Assembly (NCBI GenBank): GCA_903908715.1
Contig: CAIVSY010000078.1
Location: 62,001 to 126,000 of the forward strand
Reading direction: 5' to 3'
Length of the DNA: 64,000 nt
Source: an uncultured bacterium
GTDB taxonomy: Bacteria; Verrucomicrobiota; Kiritimatiellia; CAIKKV01; CAITUY01
Shown: positions 33,894-42,434 of the stretch, in pieces
Layout: each line of letters starts with the position of its first letter
How positions within the stretch are numbered: the first letter of the stretch is position 1
Notes under the pieces: model-generated
Database searches by the model: none
Told to the model about the DNA's origin: nothing
Seen by the model: only the letters and a program-made list of their open reading frames with translations
Program-made: the position numbers and the translations under genes

Positions 33894-36800
33894 TCAAGGA
33901 GCCAAGCGAACCTTCAAGCGGAGGAATTCCCTATCGCCGCCCGGGGTATTGGTATAAACAATCGCATCCCCTGTCCCCGGAATATTGGTAAAGGCGGTGC
34001 TATGCCAATCGGCTCCCAAGTCATCAACAGCCTCAATGTCGTACAGCCTTCCTTCGCGCGTCGACCACGAGACTGTCAGGCCATTCGGCGGATTCAGCAG
34101 AACCGTGCTGACCCCGAACCGGCCCGACAAGGGAGTTGGCACCGCGGGATCCGTGCCGGCAACATATTCATTGCCATCAGACACCCCGTCGCCATCGCTA
34201 TCGGACTGCCAGGGAGCGCACCCGCACTCCCCCTCAAGAGAGTCGGGCAACCCGTCTCGATCCGAATCCATGGCGGTGTCAAAAATCCTTGCCGAGCCGC
34301 AGCCGTTGTCATCCGGGGCACCCACCATTGCCGTTTGTCGGTATAGATTCACCGCATGCCCGAAATGATCCGCCGCGGCCGCATCCGGGGCAACGAGTTT
34401 CGCCTGCTGCATCCAATTGGAGCCACTGCGCACGAAGACGTAGGCAGCACCGGCATCCTCACCGCCCATATTGTGTCCACGCGCCCCAATCACAACCTGC
34501 CCCTCGGATGCCGCTAGTGAATATCCGAAATTGTCTCCTGCGTTTCCATCCTCAGGGCAAACATAGGCCTGACAGGACCAGTTGGTCCCTTCCCCTACGT
34601 AGGCATAAGCGGCACCCGCCCCTGCTCCATAATCGGTGTTCCGATAAGGAGCCCCACACCAAACCGTCCTGCCCTTGACTGCGACGGACCAGCCAAAAAA
34701 CGGATTCCCGGATGGCGCCAATGGTCCGGGGAAACATGCCTTATGGACCCAGCTAGTCCCCGCTGCAGTATATACATGCACGTTGCCTATCGTTTGTACT
34801 CCGTTGGTGTTATGGTACGGCGCACCGACCACAATCGTACCGCCGTCCAGAGCCACCGCACTTCCGAACCGGTCTCCCGCCTGGGGATCCGGAGCGACAA
34901 GGCGCGCCTCGAGCGCCCAGTTCGTACCCAATCGGCGATAGACATACGCAGCACCGGCAAAAGATCCGACACCATCGGCATACTCCATGCAGGCACCAAC
35001 CACCGTTAAATTTGTGCTTAACGCCACAGCACACCCGAATTGGTCGTTCGTCACCCCACCGGGGGCCTGGAACCGGGCCTGAAGGTTCCAGTTTGTTCCT
35101 GACCGCGTATAAACGTAGGCTGCGCCAAGGTCACTGAGGGACTCCAGATCGATCTTTGGACATCCCACAATCGCAGTATCTTGAAACAACGCCACTGAAG
35201 ATCCGAACCAATCATAGGCAGAAGCATCGGGAGGCATGAGAGTCGCCTCGGGCACCCAACTGGCACCAACTCGGGCAAAGACCTCGACCGATCCGGCATA
35301 GTCCCCCGCAGGCGTATCATCTTGCGGCACCCCAACAATTGCCCGGTCGTTGTATATGGCCACAGCCCTGCCAAATTGGTCATTATATTCCCCTCCGGCA
35401 GGCTGCAGGCAAACGGCGGGCGCATTGGAACTGAATTGCACCAGGAGCGTAACCTCGCCGGTCGCCACCCCACCATTCCCGTCTGAAATGGCATAGGTGA
35501 AATGGTCGAGGCCGTGGAACTCTTGAGCCGACTCATAGGCAAGATTGGTCCAGCCGGGCTGAATGACGACAGACCCGTATACCGGGTCCGTAACTCCTGT
35601 CAGCTGCAGGGGATCGTTTTCGGAGTCAGCATCATTGGACAGGACCCGCAAAACAACCACCCCGTTGGTCAGCACAAAATAGTCAGAGGCCACCGTTGGC
35701 GCATCATTGCAGGCCGTAACCGCAACCTCCACCCGGCCGGTATCAGTTCCGCCCTGCCCATCACGGATGACATACGAAAACGAGTCTGCGCCATAAAAGT
35801 TGTCGGCAGGAGTGTAAAGCAGATTTGTGTTGCCCGCAGACACCTGAACCGCTCCATGTGCCGGAGAGGTCACGGAAAAGACGGTGATTGGGTCACCATC
35901 CACGTCCACGTCGTTGACCACAGCATGGATCAGGATGGGAGTATCCTCCATGGTTTCCACACTGTCATCCACGGCCTGGGGCGGATCATTGGCCTTGATC
36001 ACGACCACCGCAACCGTCGCGGTATCACTGGCGCCATAGGGGTCCGCGCTGACATAGGTAAATGTATCCGTGCCGTAGTATTCAGCTGTTGGCTCATAGA
36101 GCAGGTTTGTGGATCCCGGCTGAATGGTGACAGTGCCGTGGGCGGGAGTTGTTGCACTGCCAACCTGTAGGGCATCGCCATCCGGATCCGCATCATTGGC
36201 AAGCACAGGGATGAGTACCGGCGTGTTTTCGGCCGTGGATGCGTCATCGTTCGCCGCAACGGGCGGAGCATTCGTGCGTCCGGAAAAGAAATAAGTTGCA
36301 CCGCTACAGTAGCCAAAAGGGCTGGCACCGTTGGCGCCCACCAGCACAGTATCGGCATAAACCGCCGCCGAGCAGCCAAATGAATCAAAGTTTGTCCCCG
36401 CAATGGCGTACAGCGTCGTCTCACGGACCCAGTTGGTTCCCAGCCGGGAAAAAACATCCGCCTTCCCCGTTTGAGCACAAGCGGGACTTCCGGCAAATTT
36501 CGCCCCGACAATCGCCCGATTCCCATGCAAGGCAACGGAAGATCCAAACCGATCATTGCCCGTGTAGGGCAAGGCCGTCAGCTTCGCCTGTTGTGCCCAG
36601 TTTGTTCCCGTACGTGTGAAAACATACGCCGCCCCGGCGTAACTCCCCTTGTTCTGCGCACCAATAATAGCCAGATCACCCGAGAGGGAAACCGACTCGC
36701 CAAAATAATCCGTTGCCGCCGGATCAGCCGCCGTTAGCTTTGCCTGCTGTACCCAGTTGGTCCCACTGCGCACAAACACATAAGCCGATCCGCCATCCGT

Positions 36801-37523
36801 TGCCCCTGTGAGGTCATCCATGCATGCGCCAACAAGGATGGTATCCCCGTCAATCGATACAGCGCGTCCAAAAGCATCCAGGTTCTGTGTATCACTGCCA
36901 CGCAGTTTGACACCCCGCACCCAGTTTGTTCCGCTTTGCATGAAAACATAAGCCGCTCCCAGGTTGCCTTCCGCCCCGACCACTAACGTGGTCTGATACA
37001 AACCGACGGAAAAACCGAAATGATCATAGGCGGTTGCAGTCCACGGAGTAACTCTCGCCTGCTGCACCCACCCCGCTCCGATCTTGGCGAAAACATAAAC
37101 CGTTCCCACGTCCTGCGTCGTGCCATGGTTGTCCATATAGGCACCCGCTGCCAATATATCCCCGGCAAGAGCCACTGAATAACCAAAATAATCTTCATTG
37201 GTCGTGTCACCGCCGCACAATATGGCAGTCTGCGACCAATTAGTCCCTGCCCCCTCAAGAACAAAGACCGCACCGCCATAACTCACCGGGATACTGTGCT
37301 GGTATGCGCCGACCACCGCACGGTTTGAACTCAGCGCTACCGAAGTTCCGAAGTAGGAGGAATTCGTGATCCCAATTCCGGTAACCCGCGCCTGCGGCCA
37401 GTCTGCCAGAACCGTAACCGGGAGATGAGCCTGCTGTTCAGCCGACGCACGCCAAACCAGGAAGGGCAGCACACATAGCCAGCAAAAGAGCCGACATCTG
37501 TTTAGCCGAAAGAAGACACTCAT
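33894..37523 (-). CDS. Large exported FG-GAP / tandem cadherin-like repeat protein
   Basis: 1209 residues from ATG 37523, which begins a signal peptide (LFCWLCVLPFLVWRASA). Residues ~40-410 hold about seven FG-GAP-like repeats (FG.SVAL.GD...VGA...GAAYVF..GTNW). Three ~90-residue cadherin-like/Tandem-95 domains (ANDDASTAENTP, PAHGTV, YYGTDTFTYV) fill ~419-697. About six more FG-GAP repeats follow to ~1078. Then come a TSP3-like Ca-binding stretch (DSDRDGLPDSLE, DSDGDGVSDGNEY) and a C-terminal beta domain. The FG-GAP blocks could form propellers. It is likely a surface or released adhesin-like protein. The ORF track's 161 extra N-terminal residues overlap rfbB and are rejected. Confidence 0.85.
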   Translation of the reverse strand: MSVFFRLNRCRLFCWLCVLPFLVWRASAEQQAHLPVTVLADWPQARVTGIGITNSSYFGTSVALSSNRAVVGAYQHSIPVSYGGAVFVLEGAGTNWSQTAILCGGDTTNEDYFGYSVALAGDILAAGAYMDNHGTTQDVGTVYVFAKIGAGWVQQARVTPWTATAYDHFGFSVGLYQTTLVVGAEGNLGAAYVFMQSGTNWVRGVKLRGSDTQNLDAFGRAVSIDGDTILVGACMDDLTGATDGGSAYVFVRSGTNWVQQAKLTAADPAATDYFGESVSLSGDLAIIGAQNKGSYAGAAYVFTRTGTNWAQQAKLTALPYTGNDRFGSSVALHGNRAIVGAKFAGSPACAQTGKADVFSRLGTNWVRETTLYAIAGTNFDSFGCSAAVYADTVLVGANGASPFGYCSGATYFFSGRTNAPPVAANDDASTAENTPVLIPVLANDADPDGDALQVGSATTPAHGTVTIQPGSTNLLYEPTAEYYGTDTFTYVSADPYGASDTATVAVVVIKANDPPQAVDDSVETMEDTPILIHAVVNDVDVDGDPITVFSVTSPAHGAVQVSAGNTNLLYTPADNFYGADSFSYVIRDGQGGTDTGRVEVAVTACNDAPTVASDYFVLTNGVVVLRVLSNDADSENDPLQLTGVTDPVYGSVVIQPGWTNLAYESAQEFHGLDHFTYAISDGNGGVATGEVTLLVQFSSNAPAVCLQPAGGEYNDQFGRAVAIYNDRAIVGVPQDDTPAGDYAGSVEVFARVGASWVPEATLMPPDASAYDWFGSSVALFQDTAIVGCPKIDLESLSDLGAAYVYTRSGTNWNLQARFQAPGGVTNDQFGCAVALSTNLTVVGACMEYADGVGSFAGAAYVYRRLGTNWALEARLVAPDPQAGDRFGSAVALDGGTIVVGAPYHNTNGVQTIGNVHVYTAAGTSWVHKACFPGPLAPSGNPFFGWSVAVKGRTVWCGAPYRNTDYGAGAGAAYAYVGEGTNWSCQAYVCPEDGNAGDNFGYSLAASEGQVVIGARGHNMGGEDAGAAYVFVRSGSNWMQQAKLVAPDAAAADHFGHAVNLYRQTAMVGAPDDNGCGSARIFDTAMDSDRDGLPDSLEGECGCAPWQSDSDGDGVSDGNEYVAGTDPAVPTPLSGRFGVSTVLLNPPNGLTVSWSTREGRLYDIEAVDDLGADWHSTAFTNIPGTGDAIVYTNTPGGDREFLRLKVRLAP

Positions 37524-37658
37524 GGTCCGAAGTTTAGTAATGAATCGTCCGTGTCTCAACAACAATAGTTGCAGGATCCGGCAGGCTGAACCCAGCCATT
37601 CCGCTCGACACCTGCGCCACGTTGGGCTATACATCCAGACATCTATGGAGGACCCAGC

Positions 37659-38687
37659 ATGAAACTCCTCGTAACCGGGGGCGCGGGATTCATCGGCAGT
37701 AATTTCGCGCGATACATCCTTGCCAACCATCCGGACGATTCTGTCGTAAACCTGGATGCGCTGACCTACGCCGGCAACCTCGAGAATCTGGCGGATGTCC
37801 AGGACAATCCCCGTTACACATTTATTCATGGAGACATCACATCCCACCGCGACATTTCCAAGGCCTTCCGGGAACACCCCATTGACGTAATCGTCAACTT
37901 CGCAGCCGAAAGCCATGTTGACCGCAGCCTGCACATGGGCCCCCGAGCCTTCATCCAGACCAATATCCTTGGCACCCAGCTGCTTCTTGATGCGGCCCGA
38001 AAACATAAGATCCAGCGATTTCTCCAGGTTTCAACCGATGAGGTCTACGGCAGCCTGGGACCCGCCGGAGCCTTTACAGAGGAAACCCCTCTGCAACCGA
38101 ACAACCCTTATGCGGCCACCAAGGCCGGCGCCGATTGCATGGTCCGCGCAGCAACTCATTCCCACGGCTTGGATTGCGTCATCACACGCTGCTCGAACAA
38201 CTTCGGACCCTATCAGTTCCCGGAGAAACTTATCCCACTCATGATTTCCACGGCCCTCGAGGACAAGCCGCTCCCCGTGTACGGGGATGGCCTCCATGTG
38301 CGCGACTGGATCTACGTTGCGGATCATTGTGCCGGAATTGATGCGGCCCTGAGGAAAGGCAAGTCCGGCGAGGTATATAATCTGGGCGGCAACTACGATG
38401 TCCCGAACATCCAGATAGTGAAAGGCATCCTGAAAATCCTGTCCAAACCGGAAAGCCTGATCACCTTCGTCAAGGATCGCCCTGGCCATGACCGGCGTTA
38501 CGCGATGAACAGTTCAAAGGCCCAACACGAACTCGGATGGAAACCCGCCCACCATTTCGAAGACGCCCTGAAAACGACGGTTGAGTGGTATGTAGGCCAC
38601 CCTGCGTGGTGGCAACGGATACGCAGCGGCGAATATCGCGAAGCGTATGAGAAACTTTACGGGTGGCGCAATGAGCAATGCCGTTAG
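37659..38687 (+). CDS. rfbB: dTDP-glucose 4,6-dehydratase
   Basis: Extended short-chain dehydrogenase of 342 residues. NAD-binding GGAGFIGSNF, the RmlB signature STDEVYGSL, catalytic Tyr/Lys in NPYAATKAGAD, plus NNFGPYQFPEKLIP and VRDWIYV. It makes dTDP-4-keto-6-deoxyglucose, precursor of rhamnose and other deoxysugars for surface glycans. The other rml genes are not nearby. It overlaps the downstream nudix gene. Confidence 0.93.
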   Translation: MKLLVTGGAGFIGSNFARYILANHPDDSVVNLDALTYAGNLENLADVQDNPRYTFIHGDITSHRDISKAFREHPIDVIVNFAAESHVDRSLHMGPRAFIQTNILGTQLLLDAARKHKIQRFLQVSTDEVYGSLGPAGAFTEETPLQPNNPYAATKAGADCMVRAATHSHGLDCVITRCSNNFGPYQFPEKLIPLMISTALEDKPLPVYGDGLHVRDWIYVADHCAGIDAALRKGKSGEVYNLGGNYDVPNIQIVKGILKILSKPESLITFVKDRPGHDRRYAMNSSKAQHELGWKPAHHFEDALKTTVEWYVGHPAWWQRIRSGEYREAYEKLYGWRNEQCR

Positions 38688-39243
38688 CCCGTCCGCCAAC
38701 CACAACTTGAAACCCTTGCCGGAACACACAATCAGTTCCCGCCTGGCCTTTTCCGGCCGGCTCCTGAAAGTTGAAGTGCTCGATGTGGAACTTGAACCGG
38801 GCGTGCGGGCGACACGGGAGATCATCCGTCACCCCGGCGCCGTCGCCGTGATTGCCGAGTGCCCCGGCAAGCGTTTCGTGCTAGTACGCCAGTTCCGGAA
38901 GGCGACCGAGCAGGCCCTGCTGGAAATCGTCGCCGGCGGACTGGAACCCAACGAATCCCCTGAGAACTGCGCTCGCAGGGAAGTCCTCGAGGAAACCGGG
39001 CATGAGGTTATCACCTTGCGCCGCCTCGGCTCCATTTATCCCACGCCGGGCTATAACAGCGAAATCATCCACCTTTTCCACGCCAATGTCTCGGCGGGAC
39101 GGGCCACTCATCATAAAGGAGACCACGACGAGCGCATATGCGTGGAGTATTTCTCCCGGCAGGAAGTGGAAACCCTCATCCGGCAAGGCGCGATTCCAGA
39201 CGCAAAAACCCTTTCCGCATGGCTCCTTTTCTCCATGCCGTAA
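38671..39243 (+). CDS. NUDIX hydrolase (ADP-ribose pyrophosphatase type)
   Basis: 190 residues. Nudix box GGLEPNESPENCARREVLEETG, after a strand region (VAVIAECPGKRFVLVRQFR) typical of ADP-ribose pyrophosphatases that hydrolyse ADP-sugars. YPTPGYNSE further supports the ADPRase subgroup. I choose ATG 38671, inside the rfbB end, rather than 38647; the overlap is then 17 nt. It heads toward nadD, linking NAD metabolism genes. Confidence 0.87.
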   Translation: MSNAVSPSANHNLKPLPEHTISSRLAFSGRLLKVEVLDVELEPGVRATREIIRHPGAVAVIAECPGKRFVLVRQFRKATEQALLEIVAGGLEPNESPENCARREVLEETGHEVITLRRLGSIYPTPGYNSEIIHLFHANVSAGRATHHKGDHDERICVEYFSRQEVETLIRQGAIPDAKTLSAWLLFSMP

Positions 39244-39291
39244 GATTATCATTGCGACATAAGGGTCAAATGAGCCAACATCCGGAAGATC

Positions 39292-39921
39292 ATGGAAGAT
39301 CTGGCTGCCAATAACCGCATCGGAATCCTTGGAGGCACCTTCAACCCGGTCCACATGGGACACCTCATCCTCGCCCAGGATGCCATGGAGCATTTTGAGT
39401 TGGGGCGTATCCTGTTCATGCCTTGTTCCCGTCCACCCCACAAACCCGACCGCGATCTTCTGCCTGCCGAGCACCGGATAGCCATGCTGGAGGCCGCAAT
39501 CGAAGGAGATCTTCGCTTCCAGGTTTCAAGAATGGAAACCGACCGCGATGGAATATCCTTTACCATCGACACGGCCCGCGAACTACACCGATTGCACCCG
39601 GCAGCGGAAATCACCTTCATCCTCGGCGCCGATTCACTTCTTGAATTACACCTGTGGAAGGATGTCCATGAACTGCTCGCCCTTTGCCGATTCGTGACAT
39701 TCACCCGCCCTGGCGCAGAATATGCGTCTCTCCAGGAAGCAGATCTCCATCTGCCCGCGTCCTCCCAGGAACGGCTTAAATCCTGCATCCGGATCGGACA
39801 TACAGCCGATATTTCTTCAACCGACATCCGTTACAGGGTCGCGGAAGGCCTCGCAATCCGTTACCTTGTGCATCCAGCTGTGGAAATGTACATTGCTGAG
39901 CATTCGCTCTACAGGAGATGA
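39292..39921 (+). CDS. nadD: Nicotinate-nucleotide adenylyltransferase
   Basis: 209 residues. The nucleotidyltransferase motif GGTFNPVHMGHL at the N-terminus; PPHKPD, FILGADSLLELHLWKD and ISSTDIRYR at the C-terminus. It converts NaMN to NaAD, the substrate of the NadE encoded at 11-13 kb in this window. rsfS follows at once, the common nadD-rsfS pairing. Confidence 0.96.
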   Translation: MEDLAANNRIGILGGTFNPVHMGHLILAQDAMEHFELGRILFMPCSRPPHKPDRDLLPAEHRIAMLEAAIEGDLRFQVSRMETDRDGISFTIDTARELHRLHPAAEITFILGADSLLELHLWKDVHELLALCRFVTFTRPGAEYASLQEADLHLPASSQERLKSCIRIGHTADISSTDIRYRVAEGLAIRYLVHPAVEMYIAEHSLYRR

Positions 39922-39926
39922 TTCTG

Positions 39927-40262
39927 ATGGAAAGTCTAGATATGGCGCGCCATGCGCGGGAAGCCCTCCTCTCAAAGAAGGCGTCCGGGGTTCTGGTTCT
40001 TGATGTGCGGAAGATATCCCCCGTGACGGACTATTACGTCCTGGCATCCGGAGCCACCGCTCCGCAATTGAAGGCGATGGCCAACGCCGTCCACCGGCAA
40101 TTCAAGGACGCTGGCACCCATCATTTCCGACGTTCCGGCATGCCGGAAGACGGTTGGATGGTACTCGACTATGTCGATGTGGTCATCCACATCTTTCTGA
40201 AGGAAGTCCGCGAGTATTATGCCATCGAAGAGTTGTGGGCAGATGCTCCTCACGTTGAGTAA
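39927..40262 (+). CDS. rsfS: Ribosomal silencing factor RsfS
   Basis: About 111 residues of the Iojap/RsfS family, with PVTDYYVLASG, HFRRSGMPEDGWMVLDYVDVVIHIF and YYAIEELW. It binds L14 and blocks subunit joining in poor conditions. The ORF track starts at 39918, but there the AGGAG touches the ATG. At 39927 the same AGGAG is 9 nt upstream, so I prefer 39927. The last 80 bp overlap the convergent anti-sigma gene. Confidence 0.93.
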   Translation: MESLDMARHAREALLSKKASGVLVLDVRKISPVTDYYVLASGATAPQLKAMANAVHRQFKDAGTHHFRRSGMPEDGWMVLDYVDVVIHIFLKEVREYYAIEELWADAPHVE

Positions 40263-40794
40263 CCCCCTCCCCGAATTCCGCCGCGAAATCCATGTCCAAC
40301 CCTTGCGTGGCAAGGATTTGTTCCGCAAGGGTCTCCAGGTCCGCGGTTGGCCATACGGATTGTGCATCCTCCTCCGGATCGATATCACCTTGCGTCATGG
40401 CATACATAAACTCGCTGACCGCAGCAATGCGTCTGCCGAGGGGCGTCTGTGCCGGCTGCCTATTCCCGGATAAGACCCGCAAAGACGTCCAGACTCCAAG
40501 ACAAAGCACAAGGCCTGCAGCGAGTGACAGCGTCATCCGCATGTAACGGATTCTTTCAAGGCCTCCAACCAAGCCCCGCTGCCGAGCCCCTGCCGCCAAG
40601 ACCCTTTCAATCAAGGCAGACGAGGCAATCGGGGCCGAATCCTGAATCATTCCTTTCAGTTGAGATATATCCGAAGCGTACGTTCGACACGCCGGGCAAC
40701 CAGCCAGATGATTCTCCTTGTCCCTGCACCGATTCGCACCCAGTTCACCGGCGTCATCCAAGAGTATTGCCTTTCTTGCATCCTGACAGTTCAT
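40183..40794 (-). CDS. Zinc-finger anti-sigma factor
   Basis: 203 residues. An N-terminal ZAS-type motif HLAGCPAC (H-x3-C-x2-C), preceded by a Cys-containing helix, and one membrane helix (MTLSLAAGLVLCLGVW) near residue 95. The rest would be periplasmic. The pattern fits a membrane anti-sigma factor holding the ECF sigma encoded just upstream; the genes overlap by ATGA. GGGAG lies 7 nt before the chosen start. Its last 80 bp read antisense into rsfS. Confidence 0.82.
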   Translation of the reverse strand: MNCQDARKAILLDDAGELGANRCRDKENHLAGCPACRTYASDISQLKGMIQDSAPIASSALIERVLAAGARQRGLVGGLERIRYMRMTLSLAAGLVLCLGVWTSLRVLSGNRQPAQTPLGRRIAAVSEFMYAMTQGDIDPEEDAQSVWPTADLETLAEQILATQGLDMDFAAEFGEGVTQREEHLPTTLRWHNTRGLPSERCG

Positions 40795-41390
40795 TGAAGT
40801 TCTCCCTTCAAGGCTATCTTTCCCAAGCGCTTCCTCAAACTCGCCACCGCATACTGCATTCGTGCCAAGACCGTATTGATCGAAACCTTCTGCAACCGGG
40901 CAATTTCCCTGAAGGAACATTCTGCATTCATTCGCATAAGGAAGACTTCTCTCTGTTCAGCCGGCAGGGCAGAAACAGCCTCACCCACAAGAACCGCCAT
41001 ATCCCTCCGGCCTGCCTCCACTTCAGGAGTCACCCGATCATCCGCCATACAATCGCGCAATCTAACCCCTTCCATCCCTTCCACTTCCGCATCAATGCTG
41101 ATATGATTCTTTGCTCTTCTCAATCGATCGACAACCAGATTCCTTGTTAACTGGAACAACCAGCCACGGAAATTACCCTTCCTGTATTCCGCTGCATTAC
41201 GAATCACCTTCATCCACACTTCCTGAAAGATCTCGTCGGAATCCTGACTGTTCCCAACCATCTGATTAATAGTTCCATAGAGCATTCTGCGATACCGACC
41301 TACCAGCACAGCCAAGGCACTTGTATCCCCCCGCACGTATGCCCCCAGCAATTCCTCATCACCCAATTCCTCTTGATCACTCCTCTCCAT
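40791..41390 (-). CDS. ECF-type RNA polymerase sigma factor
   Basis: 199 residues. Region 2 (LVGRYRRMLYGTINQMVGNSQDSDEIFQEVWMKV ... FRGWLFQLTRNLVVDRLRR) and region 4 (ALPAEQREVFLMRMNAECSFREIARLQKVSINTVLARM) with no region 3, as in ECF sigmas. It is coupled to the anti-sigma gene (ATGA), and such pairs normally autoregulate. The stimulus is unknown. Confidence 0.93.
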   Translation of the reverse strand: MERSDQEELGDEELLGAYVRGDTSALAVLVGRYRRMLYGTINQMVGNSQDSDEIFQEVWMKVIRNAAEYRKGNFRGWLFQLTRNLVVDRLRRAKNHISIDAEVEGMEGVRLRDCMADDRVTPEVEAGRRDMAVLVGEAVSALPAEQREVFLMRMNAECSFREIARLQKVSINTVLARMQYAVASLRKRLGKIALKGELQ

Positions 41391-41469
41391 ACGTACTCCG
41401 CATGCATCTATTCACAATAAACGGATCAAACTGCTCGATTATTTTATAGAATTTTATGGAATTTACAGG

Positions 41470-41497
41470 TTGACTTGCCCAAGGCGACGGTTATTAT
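41470..41497 (+). promoter_or_regulatory. rpsT promoter
   Basis: TTGACT (41470-41475), 16-bp spacer, TATTAT (41492-41497), about 50 nt before the rpsT ATG, in an AT-rich divergent region shared with the ECF sigma gene. A good match to the housekeeping sigma consensus. Confidence 0.65.
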
Positions 41498-41548
41498 AGC
41501 GCGGTTTTTGACCCATACAGGGTAACAGTGTAGCAAGGAAACAGAACT

Positions 41549-41812
41549 ATGCCGAATATCAAGAGTGCAGCCAAGCGCGCAGTGCAGGCAGAAAAACGCC
41601 GTCTGCGGAACCGTAGCACAAAGAGCGCCATCGCCACCGCCAAACGCACCTTCCAGACAGCCGTGCAGTCGAAGGACAAGAGCAAGGCGTTCCAAGCGTT
41701 CCAATCCCTTTGTTCGGTCCTCGACAAGTCTGCGAAGAGAGGCATTATCATGAAGAACACCGCCGATCGCGGAAAGGCGCGGGCCTCGGCCGCCTTGACC
41801 AAGATAGCCTGA
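41549..41812 (+). CDS. rpsT: 30S ribosomal protein S20
   Basis: 87 residues, strongly basic and Ala-rich: MPNIKSAAKRAVQAEKRRLRNRS ... KGIIMKNTADRGKARASAALTKIA-type end. It binds 16S rRNA early in 30S assembly. AAGGAAAC precedes the ATG. Monocistronic, with its own promoter and terminator. Confidence 0.96.
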   Translation: MPNIKSAAKRAVQAEKRRLRNRSTKSAIATAKRTFQTAVQSKDKSKAFQAFQSLCSVLDKSAKRGIIMKNTADRGKARASAALTKIA

Positions 41813-41828
41813 TCCGGAGCCTTCAGAC

Positions 41829-41872
41829 AAACGCCGTGCGGCACATCGAGCCAGCACGGCGTTTATTTTTTC
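41829..41872 (+). terminator. rpsT terminator (possibly bidirectional with lptE)
   Basis: AAACGCCGTGC (41829-41839) pairs with GCACGGCGTTT (41854-41864) across a 14-nt loop and is followed by ATTTTTT. On the minus strand it would also lie 40 bp past the lptE stop, but with only three U there. Confidence 0.8.
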
Positions 41873-41912
41873 CTTTGGAGTCCCCGCGCGCCGTCCATCC
41901 AGATTCCCGGCC

Positions 41913-42434
41913 TCACCAATACTCCACGACTGTCCGAACAATGCGATGGGCAAGATCAGCCGCCGCATCCGGCAGGGCATCACGACGGGCACTGGGCAGA
42001 TCCGCCAGCGCCTCAAAATCCTTGTATCCCTCAACCTTCGAATTCCTGGCCAGAACCTCCTGGCCAGGCAGTTTCTTCCACACGACATCGGCCACAAGCG
42101 TCAACCGGTATTCTTTCGCCGTAGTGGTCCTTTCGGAGCGGTAACGCAACGGTGTCAGGGTATATTTCTTCAAAGTCACCTCCACCACCGTATCGGCCGT
42201 GGCGCGATCGCTGACCTTGAGGGATCCATCCTTCTGGAATTCCTGAATCGCGGCGCTGGTTGTCAATGTTTCCAGCCCCGGCTCTCCCGTCTCGTTCATG
42301 AATACCGGAACTGCAACAGAATGAACGCCCGGAGGAAGATTGTTCCCCAGTTTGTAACCAATACATCCCGACGAAAAGAGACCGGCAGCCAGCCACACAA
42401 CCCCGACCGCCAAAAGACTTAAAATTCTCCTCAT
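41913..42434 (-). CDS. lptE: LPS-assembly lipoprotein LptE-like
   Basis: 173 residues. Lipobox FSSGC after a signal peptide, then GYKLGNNLPPGVHSVAVPVFMNETGEPGLE and a C-terminal LAHRIVRTVVEYW. This is the LptE/RlpB-type fold that plugs the LptD barrel for LPS export to the outer leaflet. The start overlaps the stop of the TPR gene upstream (ATGA). Confidence 0.83.
   Translation of the reverse strand: MRRILSLLAVGVVWLAAGLFSSGCIGYKLGNNLPPGVHSVAVPVFMNETGEPGLETLTTSAAIQEFQKDGSLKVSDRATADTVVEVTLKKYTLTPLRYRSERTTTAKEYRLTLVADVVWKKLPGQEVLARNSKVEGYKDFEALADLPSARRDALPDAAADLAHRIVRTVVEYW

Noticed and set aside
37524-38006. 161-residue N-terminal extension of the FG-GAP protein
   Set aside because: It overlaps the conserved rfbB start antisense and hides a good signal peptide at ATG 37523.
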